Assembly: GCF_008801405.1 (NCBI RefSeq) | Contig: NZ_VZPV01000002.1 | Location: 682,001 to 746,000, forward strand | Source of the DNA: Ralstonia insidiosa | Lineage (GTDB): Bacteria > Pseudomonadota > Gammaproteobacteria > Burkholderiales > Burkholderiaceae | Length of the DNA: 64,000 nucleotides | Direction: 5' to 3' | Shown here: in pieces, positions 7,871-15,641 of the stretch | How positions within the stretch are numbered: the first letter of the stretch is position 1 | Layout of the letters: each line of letters opens with the position of its first letter | Made by a program: the position numbers and the translations under genes | Notes under the pieces: generated by a model | Database searches by the model: none | What the model saw: the letters and a program-made list of their open reading frames with translations, nothing else | What the model was told of the DNA's origin: nothing

Positions 7871-10009
7871 TCAGCGCTCGTAGAACGCAGCCTGCCGCGC
7901 GGCCATGTCGCGCAACAACGCGGGCGGCGTAAAGCGGCGGCCATGCTTGTCGGCCAACTGGTCGCACAGTGCAACGAACGCGCCTACACCCACGCGGTGG
8001 ATGTGCGATACCGGCCCGCCCCGGAATGCCGGGAAGCCCCAGCCGAGCAATGCACCCACATCGGCATCGCGCGGGTCGGTCACCACGCGTTCGTCCAGGC
8101 AGCGGGCAGTTTCCACCGCCTGCACGGTGACGAGCCGATCGACCAGCGTCTGCACGTCGGGCTGCGTGGCGGCCTTCGGGTACTCTGTCGCCAGCCCCGG
8201 CCACAGCGTCTTCTTGCCACCCTCCGGATAGTCGTAGAAGCCCTGTCCCGCCTTGCGGCCGATGCGGCCCAGCGCCACCATGCGCTCGGCCACGGCTTCA
8301 CCGGGGCGCTCGATGTAGGCGACGCCCAGGTCTGCGCGGGTCTGCTGGTTGACCTTGTGGATCAGCTCGCTCGACACCTCGTCGATGAGCGCCAGCGGCC
8401 CGACCGGCATGCCCGCTTGTACCCCGGCGTTCTCGATGAGGGCAGGGGCCACACCCTCGGCCAGCATGGCCAGCCCTTCGAGCACGTAGGTCGAGAACAC
8501 GCGGCTCGTGTAGAAACCCCGGCTGTCGTTGACGACGATGGGCGTCATGCCGATCGTGCGCACATAGTCGAGCGCCTGCGCCAGCGTGGTCTGCGAGGTC
8601 TGCCGCCCGACGATCACCTCCACCAGCGGCATCTTGTCGACCGGCGAGAAGAAGTGCAGGCCGATGAAGTTGCCCGGCCGGCTGCTGGCCTCCGCCAGCC
8701 CGGTGATCGGCAGCGTGGACGTGTTGGACGCGAAGATGGCATCCGGCGACAGCACGGCCTCGGCCTGGCGTGTGACATCGGCCTTGATGTCGCGCTGCTC
8801 GAACACGGCTTCGATGACGAGTTCGGCGCCGTCCAGATCGGCATAGCGCGTAGTGGGCTTGATGCGTGCGAGCAGCGCTTCGGCCTGCTCCGCATGCAGA
8901 CGGCCGCGCTGTACCTGTTTCTCGACCAGCTTGCGCGAGTAGTCCTTGCCGCGTTCGGCGGCTTCCTGCGTGCTGTCGAGCAGTACGACCGGCAGCCCCG
9001 CCTTGGCCGTGACGTACGCAATGCCGGCGCCCATCATGCCGGCGCCCAGCACACCCACCTTGGCGTAGCGGCGCACCGGCACATCGGCAGGGCGTGCGGC
9101 CAGCTTGTTGGCGGCGTTCAGGCTGAAGAAGAGGGTGCGGATCATCGCGCGTGCCTCGGGCGAGAGCACGGCTTGCACGAAGTAGCGCGCCTCCGTCTTC
9201 AGGCCCGTATCCAGATCGGTGATGAGCCCTTCGTACACGCATGACAGGATGCTGGCCGCCGCCGGGTAGTTGCCGTAGGTCTTCTGCCGCAGCATGGCGT
9301 TGGCAGCCGTGAAGATCTGCTGCACGGCGGGGCTGGAGATGCCGCCACCGGGCACCTTGTAGCCTTTGGTGTCCCACGGTTGCTGCGCGCGGGTTTGGCC
9401 CTCAGTTTGCACATGACCCAACAGCCACGTGCGCGCAGCGTCGGCTTCTTCCCCCGCATTGACCACCGCATCAACGATGCCGAGCTTGAGTGCCTCTGCG
9501 GCCTTGATGCGCTTGCCTTCCAGCAGCATCGGTAGCGCCTTCTGCACACCAATCAAGCGCGGCAGCCGCTGCGTGCCGCCACCGCCCGGCAGCAGGCCCA
9601 GCGTGACTTCCGGCAAGCCGAAACGCGCACGTGCGTTGTCGGCGGCCACTCGGTAGTGGCAGGCGAGTGCAATCTCCAACCCACCGCCCAGCGTGGAGCC
9701 GGGCAGCGCAGCTGCCACCGGTTTGCCGCAGGTTTCCAGCTTGCGCAGCGCGCGGTGCAGTTCGCACGTGCGATCGAACAGTGTGGCCGCGTCGTCGCTG
9801 GCCTGCAGCCATTCAAGGTCGCCGCCGGCAATGAAGTCCGGCTTGGCGGAGGTGATGAGGATGCCTTTGACGCTGGCGTCCGCCACCACCTGGTCGATGG
9901 CGGTGAAGAAGGCGGCGCAAGTCTCGCCGTTGAGTACGTTCTGTGCGCGGCCCGGCTGGTTCCACGAGAGCGTGGCGATGCCGTCGGCGTCGATGGTGAT
10001 GTCGATCAT
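7871..10009 (-). CDS. fadJ: FadJ/FadB-type enoyl-CoA hydratase / 3-hydroxyacyl-CoA dehydrogenase
   Basis: Bifunctional alpha subunit of beta-oxidation, 712 residues. It hydrates trans-2-enoyl-CoA and then oxidises the L-3-hydroxyacyl-CoA with NAD. The N-terminal crotonase domain carries the two expected acidic residues, in LGGGLEIAL and in FGLPEVTLGLLPGGGG. A Rossmann domain starts near residue 315 (GVLGAGMMGAGIA), and the catalytic His lies in GLHFFSPVDKM. Two C-terminal dehydrogenase domains complete the usual length of about 700. GGGAG stands before the ATG, 12 bp after the thiolase stop. The symbol indicates the family; FadB and FadJ cannot be separated by eye. Confidence 0.9.
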   Translation of the reverse strand: MIDITIDADGIATLSWNQPGRAQNVLNGETCAAFFTAIDQVVADASVKGILITSAKPDFIAGGDLEWLQASDDAATLFDRTCELHRALRKLETCGKPVAAALPGSTLGGGLEIALACHYRVAADNARARFGLPEVTLGLLPGGGGTQRLPRLIGVQKALPMLLEGKRIKAAEALKLGIVDAVVNAGEEADAARTWLLGHVQTEGQTRAQQPWDTKGYKVPGGGISSPAVQQIFTAANAMLRQKTYGNYPAAASILSCVYEGLITDLDTGLKTEARYFVQAVLSPEARAMIRTLFFSLNAANKLAARPADVPVRRYAKVGVLGAGMMGAGIAYVTAKAGLPVVLLDSTQEAAERGKDYSRKLVEKQVQRGRLHAEQAEALLARIKPTTRYADLDGAELVIEAVFEQRDIKADVTRQAEAVLSPDAIFASNTSTLPITGLAEASSRPGNFIGLHFFSPVDKMPLVEVIVGRQTSQTTLAQALDYVRTIGMTPIVVNDSRGFYTSRVFSTYVLEGLAMLAEGVAPALIENAGVQAGMPVGPLALIDEVSSELIHKVNQQTRADLGVAYIERPGEAVAERMVALGRIGRKAGQGFYDYPEGGKKTLWPGLATEYPKAATQPDVQTLVDRLVTVQAVETARCLDERVVTDPRDADVGALLGWGFPAFRGGPVSHIHRVGVGAFVALCDQLADKHGRRFTPPALLRDMAARQAAFYER

Positions 10010-10021
10010 GTCGGCGCTCCC

Positions 10022-11227
10022 TTAGATGCGTTCGATGATGGTGGCGGTGCCCATGCCCGCACCCACGCACAGCGTGGCGAGGCCCGTGCTGGCGCCACGG
10101 CGCTCCAACTCGTCGAGCAGCGTGCCGAGGATCATGGCGCCCGTTGCGCCCAGCGGATGGCCCATCGCAATCGCGCCGCCGTTCACGTTGATCTTGTCGT
10201 GCGGTACGGCCATGACCTCCATGAAGCGCAGCACCACAGAGGCGAAGGCTTCGTTCAGTTCATACAGGTCGATGTCCGATGTAGACATGCCGGCGCGCTT
10301 GAGTGCTTTCTCGGCGGCGTAAGAGGGGCCCGTCAACATGATCGACGGCTCCGAGCCGATGCTCGCAAAGCTGCGGATGCGCGCACGCGGTTTGAGACCT
10401 GCGCGCTGGCCGGCCTCGCGACTGCCGATCAGCACGGCGGCGGCGCCATCGACGATGCCCGAACTGTTGCCGGCGTGGTGCACGTGTTCGATGCGTTCCA
10501 GTTCCGGATAACGCTGGCGGATCACGGCGTCAAAGCCGTATTGCTCGCCGAGTTCCGCAAACGACGGCTTGAGCTGCGCGAGCGTGTCCACCGTGGTCTG
10601 CGGGCGGATCATCTCGTCGCGGTCGAGGATGGTGAGGCCGTTCTGGTCGCGCACCGGCACGATGGAGCCGGTGAATCGGCCTGCCGTGGCCGCAGCATGT
10701 GCGCGGCGATGGCTCTCGGCAGCGTAGGCGTCGACATCGCGGCGGCTGTAGCCAGACTGGGTGGCGATGGTGTCGGCTGACACGCCCTGGGGCACGAAGT
10801 ACAGCGGAATCGCTGCGGCCGGGTCGACTGGCCATGCGCCGCCGCTGGCGCCCATCGGCACGCGCGACATACTCTCCACGCCGCCGCCGATGGCGAAGTC
10901 GCTCTGCCCAGCCATTACCTGCGCGGCGGCCATGTTGCAGGCCTCCAGGCCGGAAGCGCAGAAGCGGTTGATCTGTACACCAGCGGTCGTTTCGGCATAG
11001 CCGGCGGCGAGCACCGCCACGCGGCCGATGCAAGCGCCTTGTTCGCCTACGGGCTCGACGCAGCCAAGCACCACGTCATCCACCAGCGCGGTGTCGAGCT
11101 GGTTGCGATCACGGATGGCGCGCAGTGCGGTTGCGGCCAGGCGCAGCGGCGTCACGCCGTGCAGGCTGCCATCCTTCTTGCCCTTGCCGCGCGGCGTGCG
11201 TACGGCGTCGTAGATATAGGCTTCCAT
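10022..11227 (-). CDS. Acetyl-CoA C-acyltransferase (thiolase)
   Basis: Thiolase of 401 residues that cleaves 3-ketoacyl-CoA with CoA. The acyl-accepting Cys is at residue 90 (NRFCASGLEA); NEAFA, the His in AMGHPLGATGA and the second Cys in CVGAGMG are all present, so the enzyme looks active. Family length is 390-405. It lies between acyl-CoA dehydrogenase (27 bp upstream) and the FadJ-type gene (12 bp downstream) and should act as the beta subunit of the fatty acid oxidation complex, although it could also be annotated as acetyl-CoA acetyltransferase. Confidence 0.92.
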   Translation of the reverse strand: MEAYIYDAVRTPRGKGKKDGSLHGVTPLRLAATALRAIRDRNQLDTALVDDVVLGCVEPVGEQGACIGRVAVLAAGYAETTAGVQINRFCASGLEACNMAAAQVMAGQSDFAIGGGVESMSRVPMGASGGAWPVDPAAAIPLYFVPQGVSADTIATQSGYSRRDVDAYAAESHRRAHAAATAGRFTGSIVPVRDQNGLTILDRDEMIRPQTTVDTLAQLKPSFAELGEQYGFDAVIRQRYPELERIEHVHHAGNSSGIVDGAAAVLIGSREAGQRAGLKPRARIRSFASIGSEPSIMLTGPSYAAEKALKRAGMSTSDIDLYELNEAFASVVLRFMEVMAVPHDKINVNGGAIAMGHPLGATGAMILGTLLDELERRGASTGLATLCVGAGMGTATIIERI

Positions 11228-11254
11228 CGGGTTCGGTCCTTGGTGTCGTACTCG

Positions 11255-12397
11255 TCAAAGGGTGCGGGCGATCAGCTCTTTCATGATCTCGTTGGTGCCG
11301 CCGTAGATCTGCTGCACGCGCGAGTCGGCCCACGCGCGGGCGATGGGGTATTCCCACATGTAGCCGTAGCCGCCGTGCAGTTGTACGCAGCGGTCCATCA
11401 CCTTGAACTGCAGGTCGGTGGTCCAGTACTTGGCCATCGATGCGGTGGCGGCATCGAGCTTGCCGGCCAGCTTCAACGCAATGCATTGGTCGACAAACAC
11501 GCGGCCGATCTGCACTTCGGTTTTCAACTCCGCCAGCGCATGGCGGGCGGTCTGGAAGTCGAGGATGGATTTGCCGAAGGCCTGGCGCTCGCGCACGTAG
11601 CGCAGCGTCCAGTCGAGCGCACCTTCGGCCGAGGCGATGGCGCTGATGGCGATCTGCAGCCGCTCCCACGGCAACTCCTGCATCAGGTAGCCAAAGCCGC
11701 GATGCTCCTCGCCCAGCAGGTTGGCGGCGGGCACGCGTACGTTGTCGAAAAACAGCTCGGCCGTGTCCTGCGCCTTCATGCCGACTTTCTTCAGGCGCTT
11801 GCCCTTGCTGAAGCCGTCCATGGACGTATCCACCACGAACAGGCTCGTGCCTTTGGCGCCGCCCTCGGGCGTGGTGCGCGCCACGACGATCACCACGTCG
11901 GCATGCCAGCCGTTGGTGATGAAGATTTTCGAGCCGTTGAGCACGTAGTGATCACCGTCGCTGCTACGTGTCGCGGTGGTGCGCACGCCCTGCAGGTCGG
12001 AGCCGGCACCGGGCTCGGTCATGGCAATCGCGCCAATCATCTCTGCGCTCGCCAGCTTGGGCAGGTAGTGCTGCTTGAGCGCCTCGCTGCCGTAGTGCAG
12101 CAGGTAGGGCGCGACGATTTCCGAGTGCAAGCCAAAGCCCAGGCCCGTGGCACCCGCGCGGGCGATCTCCTCCATCAGCACCGTGCTGTAGCGAATGTCG
12201 GCCCCGGCGCCACCGTAGGCCTCGGGCATGCTGGCGCAGTGGTAGCCCGCGGCAGCGGCTTGCTCCCAGATGGCGCGGTCGACGTAGCCCTGGTCTTCCC
12301 AGCGCTCGTGGTGGGGCAGGACTTCCGCCTCGATAAAGCGGCGGACGGATTCGCGAAAGGTGTCGTGTTCAGCATCGAACAGCGTGCGGGCAATCAT
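11255..12397 (-). CDS. Acyl-CoA dehydrogenase
   Basis: FAD-dependent acyl-CoA dehydrogenase of 380 residues that introduces the alpha-beta double bond and passes electrons to ETF. Family motifs visible are AMTEPGAGSDLQG (FAD/substrate region), the KIFITNGWHADVV strand, and the C-terminal LHGGYGYMWEYPIAR and QIYGGTNEIMKELIAR stretches that bind FAD and supply the catalytic acidic residue. Length is standard. It is the first gene of a four-gene minus-strand operon (dehydrogenase, thiolase, FadJ type, desaturase). GGAG precedes the ATG. The GlxA-type regulator is divergent, with about 86 bp between the starts, and may control the operon (inference). Confidence 0.92.
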   Translation of the reverse strand: MIARTLFDAEHDTFRESVRRFIEAEVLPHHERWEDQGYVDRAIWEQAAAAGYHCASMPEAYGGAGADIRYSTVLMEEIARAGATGLGFGLHSEIVAPYLLHYGSEALKQHYLPKLASAEMIGAIAMTEPGAGSDLQGVRTTATRSSDGDHYVLNGSKIFITNGWHADVVIVVARTTPEGGAKGTSLFVVDTSMDGFSKGKRLKKVGMKAQDTAELFFDNVRVPAANLLGEEHRGFGYLMQELPWERLQIAISAIASAEGALDWTLRYVRERQAFGKSILDFQTARHALAELKTEVQIGRVFVDQCIALKLAGKLDAATASMAKYWTTDLQFKVMDRCVQLHGGYGYMWEYPIARAWADSRVQQIYGGTNEIMKELIARTL

Positions 12398-12483
12398 GAG
12401 GGCTCCGGAGGAGGGGCGGATGGTTGCCGTATTTCAGCAAGACCCGCACAATTCCGGTTGATCTGGGTCGCCACGTTATTGAT

Positions 12484-13521
12484 ATGAAGCGCCAGCCGAA
12501 AACAGTCTCCAAACGCCCGCGTCGACTTGAGCGCCCTGAGCGCGCCCGCATCGCCATCCTGTTGCCGCCACGCCTGTTCGCGGGCTATGTGTTTCTCACG
12601 CAGGAGATGCTGCTGGTGGCCGGCACCATGCAGGCGCGCAGCGTGGACGTGATGGGCAGCCGGCTGTTCGAGATCGATCTGCTCTCAGCAGACGGGCAAC
12701 CCGCCATCAGCTTTGCCGACATGGCCGTGCCGGCGAGTGGTGCGTTGCGCACGGCCGGCCTGCACGACGTGGTGATCGTGCCTGGCCAGTTCGCGCCGCA
12801 GGCGATGCTGGAGGGGGAGGAGTCGCAATTTGCCGATTGGTTGCGCGCGCAATACGACGCGGGCGCGCTGGTCGTGGGCTTGAATGCCGCGCCGCTGTTC
12901 GCCAAGGCAGGCCTGCTCGATGGTCGCCGCGCGACTGGGCTGGCGAGTGAGCGGGCGTGGTTTGCTCGGCACTTTCCCGATGTGCACTACACGCCGGACA
13001 AGCCACTGGTGGTGGATGGCCGCCTCATCACGGTGAGCGGCATCAACCCGGCGGTGGATGCGTGCGCCTATGTGATCGATCACTGCCGAGGAGCAGGTGC
13101 CTCGCGGCGCCTGCTGCGCACGGCGCTCACACAGTCGCTGCCGTCATACGAGCACATGGCCGTGTGGACAGCGCAGTTCAAGCGCCACGGCGATGCGGCC
13201 GTGCTGGCCATTCAAGAGATCGTGGAACGGGAGTTGGCAGCGCCCCCGGCGCTGGCAGAGCTGGCCGCCCAGGCGGCAATGAGTGAGCGGACCCTGACAC
13301 GCCGTTTTGCCGCCGCCACCGGCAGCAACCTGCGGCGCTACGTGGCGGCGTTAAGGCTGGAGTTGGCGGCGTTCCTGTTGCGCACCGGCAGGCAGCCGCT
13401 TGATCACATTGCGGATGAATGTGGTTTTGGCAGCGTCAGTGCGCTCAGCCGTGCGTTTGCAACGGGCTACGGCAGCAGCCCGCTGCGTTATCGGGCGCAA
13501 CAACGTGGTAGCAACAACTGA
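12484..13521 (+). CDS. GlxA-type AraC family transcriptional regulator
   Basis: Regulator of 345 residues from the ATG at 12484. Residues from about 22 to 200 form a DJ-1/PfpI-like (class I amidotransferase-like) fold, with VIVPGQFAPQAML and VVGLNAAPLFAKAGLLDGRRAT resembling the nucleophile-elbow region but with Asn-Ala instead of a catalytic Cys, so it should sense rather than catalyse. The C-terminal 100 residues carry two AraC helix-turn-helix motifs (LAAQAAMSERTLTRRFAAATG and IADECGFGSVSALSRAFATGYG). A TTG at 12424 in the same frame lies behind a purine-rich run and is an alternative start. Divergence from the acyl-CoA dehydrogenase gene suggests it regulates the fatty acid operon. Confidence 0.85.
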   Translation: MKRQPKTVSKRPRRLERPERARIAILLPPRLFAGYVFLTQEMLLVAGTMQARSVDVMGSRLFEIDLLSADGQPAISFADMAVPASGALRTAGLHDVVIVPGQFAPQAMLEGEESQFADWLRAQYDAGALVVGLNAAPLFAKAGLLDGRRATGLASERAWFARHFPDVHYTPDKPLVVDGRLITVSGINPAVDACAYVIDHCRGAGASRRLLRTALTQSLPSYEHMAVWTAQFKRHGDAAVLAIQEIVERELAAPPALAELAAQAAMSERTLTRRFAAATGSNLRRYVAALRLELAAFLLRTGRQPLDHIADECGFGSVSALSRAFATGYGSSPLRYRAQQRGSNN

Positions 13522-13526
13522 GTGCA

Positions 13527-13661
13527 TCACGGACGGAACAGGTCGTAACCGGCGAGCAGAACAACACCTGCCAACGCGGTTAACGCCAGTGAATGTTGGC
13601 CGAAATACAGCAACGCGGCGGCCAGCCAGCTGGCCGCGAAAAAAGCACTCATGCGGTTCAT
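13527..13661 (-). CDS. Small 44-residue single-pass or hairpin membrane protein
   Basis: Short ORF read directly from the minus strand: it starts MNRMSAFFAASW, has a hydrophobic body with two possible short spans (around residues 7-20 and 25-38), and ends LAGYDLFRP. AGGTG lies about five bases before the ATG. It starts about 55 bp after the tautomerase gene on the same strand and fills most of a gap that otherwise has no gene. No family is recognised. The ribosome site, the clean hydrophobic pattern and the position behind the marR-tautomerase pair support a real gene, but coding is not proven. Confidence 0.5.
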   Translation of the reverse strand: MNRMSAFFAASWLAAALLYFGQHSLALTALAGVVLLAGYDLFRP

Positions 13662-13715
13662 GATCACACCTGGTTGTTTTGTGGTTGGGGCGGCGCTGCC
13701 AGCACATCGTGTGCG

Positions 13716-14108
13716 TTACGCGTGCTGGAAGCGATACTCCTGGGTCTTGCCGCCATAGCCATACGCTGCGGCGCGAACGTCCTGTACATAGATATAGGAC
13801 TCTTCGTGCAGATTGCCGAGCAGCGCTGCAAAGGCCTCGAACGCCTCGGCGATGTACTGCGCCTTCTCCGCTTTGGTGTTGGTTTCGTCCGTCACCTTGA
13901 TGTCGAAATAGACGCTGTGCTTGCCTTGCGCCGCGAGCGTTTGCCCGCCAACGATCCAATCCGCGGGGTCGACGTAATCGATGGCGATGGCCGTGACCTT
14001 GGGGTCTTTGCCGAGGATGCGGGAGGTGAGTTCCAGCAGCGTGGTGGAAATTTTCTGCGTCATCTCCGCAGAACGTTGGGCACTGACTTTGACGTTGAGG
14101 ATCGGCAT
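13716..14108 (-). CDS. 4-oxalocrotonate tautomerase family protein
   Basis: Protein of 130 residues with Pro-2 directly after the initiator Met (MPILNVKVSA), the catalytic base of the tautomerase superfamily once Met is removed. At 130 residues it is longer than the 62-residue 4-OT monomers and fits the fused or trimeric tautomerase group; the second half (HSVYFDIKVTDETNT and onward) looks like a second beta-alpha-beta unit. AAGGAAG precedes the ATG. It follows a MarR gene on the same strand at 53 bp, and both have a similar palindrome upstream, so control by that MarR protein is likely. The substrate is unknown. Confidence 0.82.
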   Translation of the reverse strand: MPILNVKVSAQRSAEMTQKISTTLLELTSRILGKDPKVTAIAIDYVDPADWIVGGQTLAAQGKHSVYFDIKVTDETNTKAEKAQYIAEAFEAFAALLGNLHEESYIYVQDVRAAAYGYGGKTQEYRFQHA

Positions 14109-14124
14109 GATAGCTTCCTTTATT

Positions 14125-14140
14125 AGTTAGCAATGCAACT
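14125..14140. promoter_or_regulatory. Candidate MarR operator upstream of the tautomerase gene
   Basis: AGTTAGCAATGCAACT, an imperfect palindrome with arms AGTT and AACT, lies 17-32 bp before the tautomerase ATG. A close copy (AGTTAGATATGCAACT, 14 of 16 bases identical) stands before the marR gene itself. Two such matches in the only two upstream regions of the locus suggest an operator; no binding data are available. Confidence 0.6.
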
Positions 14141-14161
14141 ATAAGAGCCAAAAAAATGCGC

Positions 14162-14578
14162 TCAGGTCAGGGTCGAGCGCACACCCCGGATTTTCGACAC
14201 CGTATCGGTGAACTCCGCACTGCCCAGCACGCGCTTGAGGCGGGCGGTGACGGCGCCACTCGCATCATTCAGAGCCGCACCAATCTTCATGGCCTCCGGC
14301 GTCGGGAAGATCGCGGTCTCGCGGCCGTCGGCTTCTGTCTTGCGGCGCTCGATCAGGCCTTTGGCTTCCAGGCCGTCCAGCGCGCGCGTGGCCGTCGGGC
14401 GCGTGACGGACATCGCTTCCGATAGCTCGCTTTGCAGCATGCCGGGACGGTCGACGATCGCTCTCAACATGAAGCCTTGCGGAGGCGTCAGGTCGAAGGG
14501 CGCGAAGGCATCTGCCCAGACGCGTTCGAGCTTGCGGGCCAATGCGGAGGTGTTGAAGTAAAGGCAGTGGTCAAACAT
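14162..14578 (-). CDS. MarR family transcriptional regulator
   Basis: Winged-helix repressor of 138 residues. The recognition region is visible in MLQSELSEAMSVTRPTATRALDGLEAKGLIERRKTEADGRE, ending in the beta wing with the conserved Asp-x-Arg. MarR proteins commonly release DNA on binding phenolic or oxidising ligands, and neighbours are often the target genes. Here the tautomerase gene follows at 53 bp, and matching palindromes precede both genes, so self-repression plus control of the tautomerase is the simplest reading. The ATG at 14578 has no clear ribosome site. Confidence 0.88.
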   Translation of the reverse strand: MFDHCLYFNTSALARKLERVWADAFAPFDLTPPQGFMLRAIVDRPGMLQSELSEAMSVTRPTATRALDGLEAKGLIERRKTEADGRETAIFPTPEAMKIGAALNDASGAVTARLKRVLGSAEFTDTVSKIRGVRSTLT

Positions 14579-14603
14579 GGTGAGTTGGATGGTAGGCGGT
14601 TAT

Positions 14604-14619
14604 AGTTAGATATGCAACT
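14604..14619. promoter_or_regulatory. Candidate MarR operator upstream of marR
   Basis: AGTTAGATATGCAACT: AGTTAGAT pairs with the reverse complement of ATGCAACT (AGTTGCAT) at six of eight positions. It lies 26-41 bp before the marR ATG and matches the site at 14125-14140 in 14 of 16 bases, consistent with autoregulation. Confidence 0.6.
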
Positions 14620-14675
14620 TATTCTTGTTGTGTGACGCGGGCTTAGTCCAACTGGATCCATGCACCGTGCCTGGC

Positions 14676-15641
14676 TCAGTACGTCACCGTCACGATGATT
14701 GTGTCGTTATAAACCCCGGCCTGCGGTGTCACCTGTACGGGTACGCGCCCATATACCGTCGATACCTGCGATGCCCCGCTCCCGATGCCGGCCACCGTTG
14801 AGGTTCCGGCCGTGCCATCCCCCCACACGGCGGTGAACGCACTGGTTGTGTAGAGCCCGTAGCCCACGGTTTGGGTGCCGCCCGTGCGCGTCAGCAACCG
14901 GTTGGCGACCGTCGCGCCGCTGCCCCCGCCGGCGGACAGCGACAACGTCCACGGCGACTGGTTCGTGCAGTTGAGTGTGATGGCGCTGCTGGCGGTGACG
15001 GCCGCGTTGAGCAGGCCGGCTGTGCCGAAGTTCAGATTCGTTGCGCTGATGATGCAGTCGCTGATCAGGCTGGCGGTGGCAGAGAACGAAAACGTGGTCG
15101 GGTTGGTGGTGATGCTCGCGCACGTCGTGGTGCCGGGGTTGAACAGCGAATAGGTGGTCGCGCTGGCGCCAGAGAAGCTCTGCGTGTAGGTGCCGGCAGG
15201 CAGTGTGGTTTGTCCGCCAGTGACGCGGCCATACACCGTAACGGTGGCGGAGCCCGCGCCGAGCAGGCCCAGCGGTACATCCACTGTCAGCGCCGGTGTG
15301 GAAGGGGTCGTGCGCCCACCCCAGACGGTGCTGCGCCCGCTGTCTGTGTACACGTTGTACTGCAGTTGGTTGCTGCCGAAACTCAATACGCGTGGCGTGA
15401 TGCTTGTCCCGCCACTGCCCGTGCCCAGATTCAGGCACGCGCGTGCGGAGCCCTGGAGCAGCGGAAAGCCGTTGCAGTTGACGGTGAGCGTGGTGGTGAC
15501 ATCGGTGTTGCTGCCCTGCACGGGGCTGATGTTGCCGAAGTTGATGCTGGCCGTGGTGACGGAGCACGACTGTGCGTGTGCATACGCCGGCAGCAGCGCG
15601 GCCAGCATCAGCAGACAGGTGCGCAGCCAGCGTCGGCTCAT
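14676..15641 (-). CDS. csuE: Csu-type pilus tip protein with two spore coat U (SCPU) domains
   Basis: Secreted protein of 321 residues with a Sec signal (hydrophobic core about 7-22, AYAHA before QSCSV). Two SCPU domains follow, each starting with a Cys-containing strand and an NFG motif (SINFGNISP near residue 35; LNFGTAGLL near 200) and ending in a beta strand like VTVYGRV. The final VTVTY strand is typical of chaperone-usher subunits. Two domains rather than one match the tip adhesin of the archaic Csu pilus, which mediates binding to abiotic surfaces in Acinetobacter. It is the last gene of the cluster and overlaps the usher stop by 4 bp. The symbol is by analogy. Confidence 0.82.
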   Translation of the reverse strand: MSRRWLRTCLLMLAALLPAYAHAQSCSVTTASINFGNISPVQGSNTDVTTTLTVNCNGFPLLQGSARACLNLGTGSGGTSITPRVLSFGSNQLQYNVYTDSGRSTVWGGRTTPSTPALTVDVPLGLLGAGSATVTVYGRVTGGQTTLPAGTYTQSFSGASATTYSLFNPGTTTCASITTNPTTFSFSATASLISDCIISATNLNFGTAGLLNAAVTASSAITLNCTNQSPWTLSLSAGGGSGATVANRLLTRTGGTQTVGYGLYTTSAFTAVWGDGTAGTSTVAGIGSGASQVSTVYGRVPVQVTPQAGVYNDTIIVTVTY

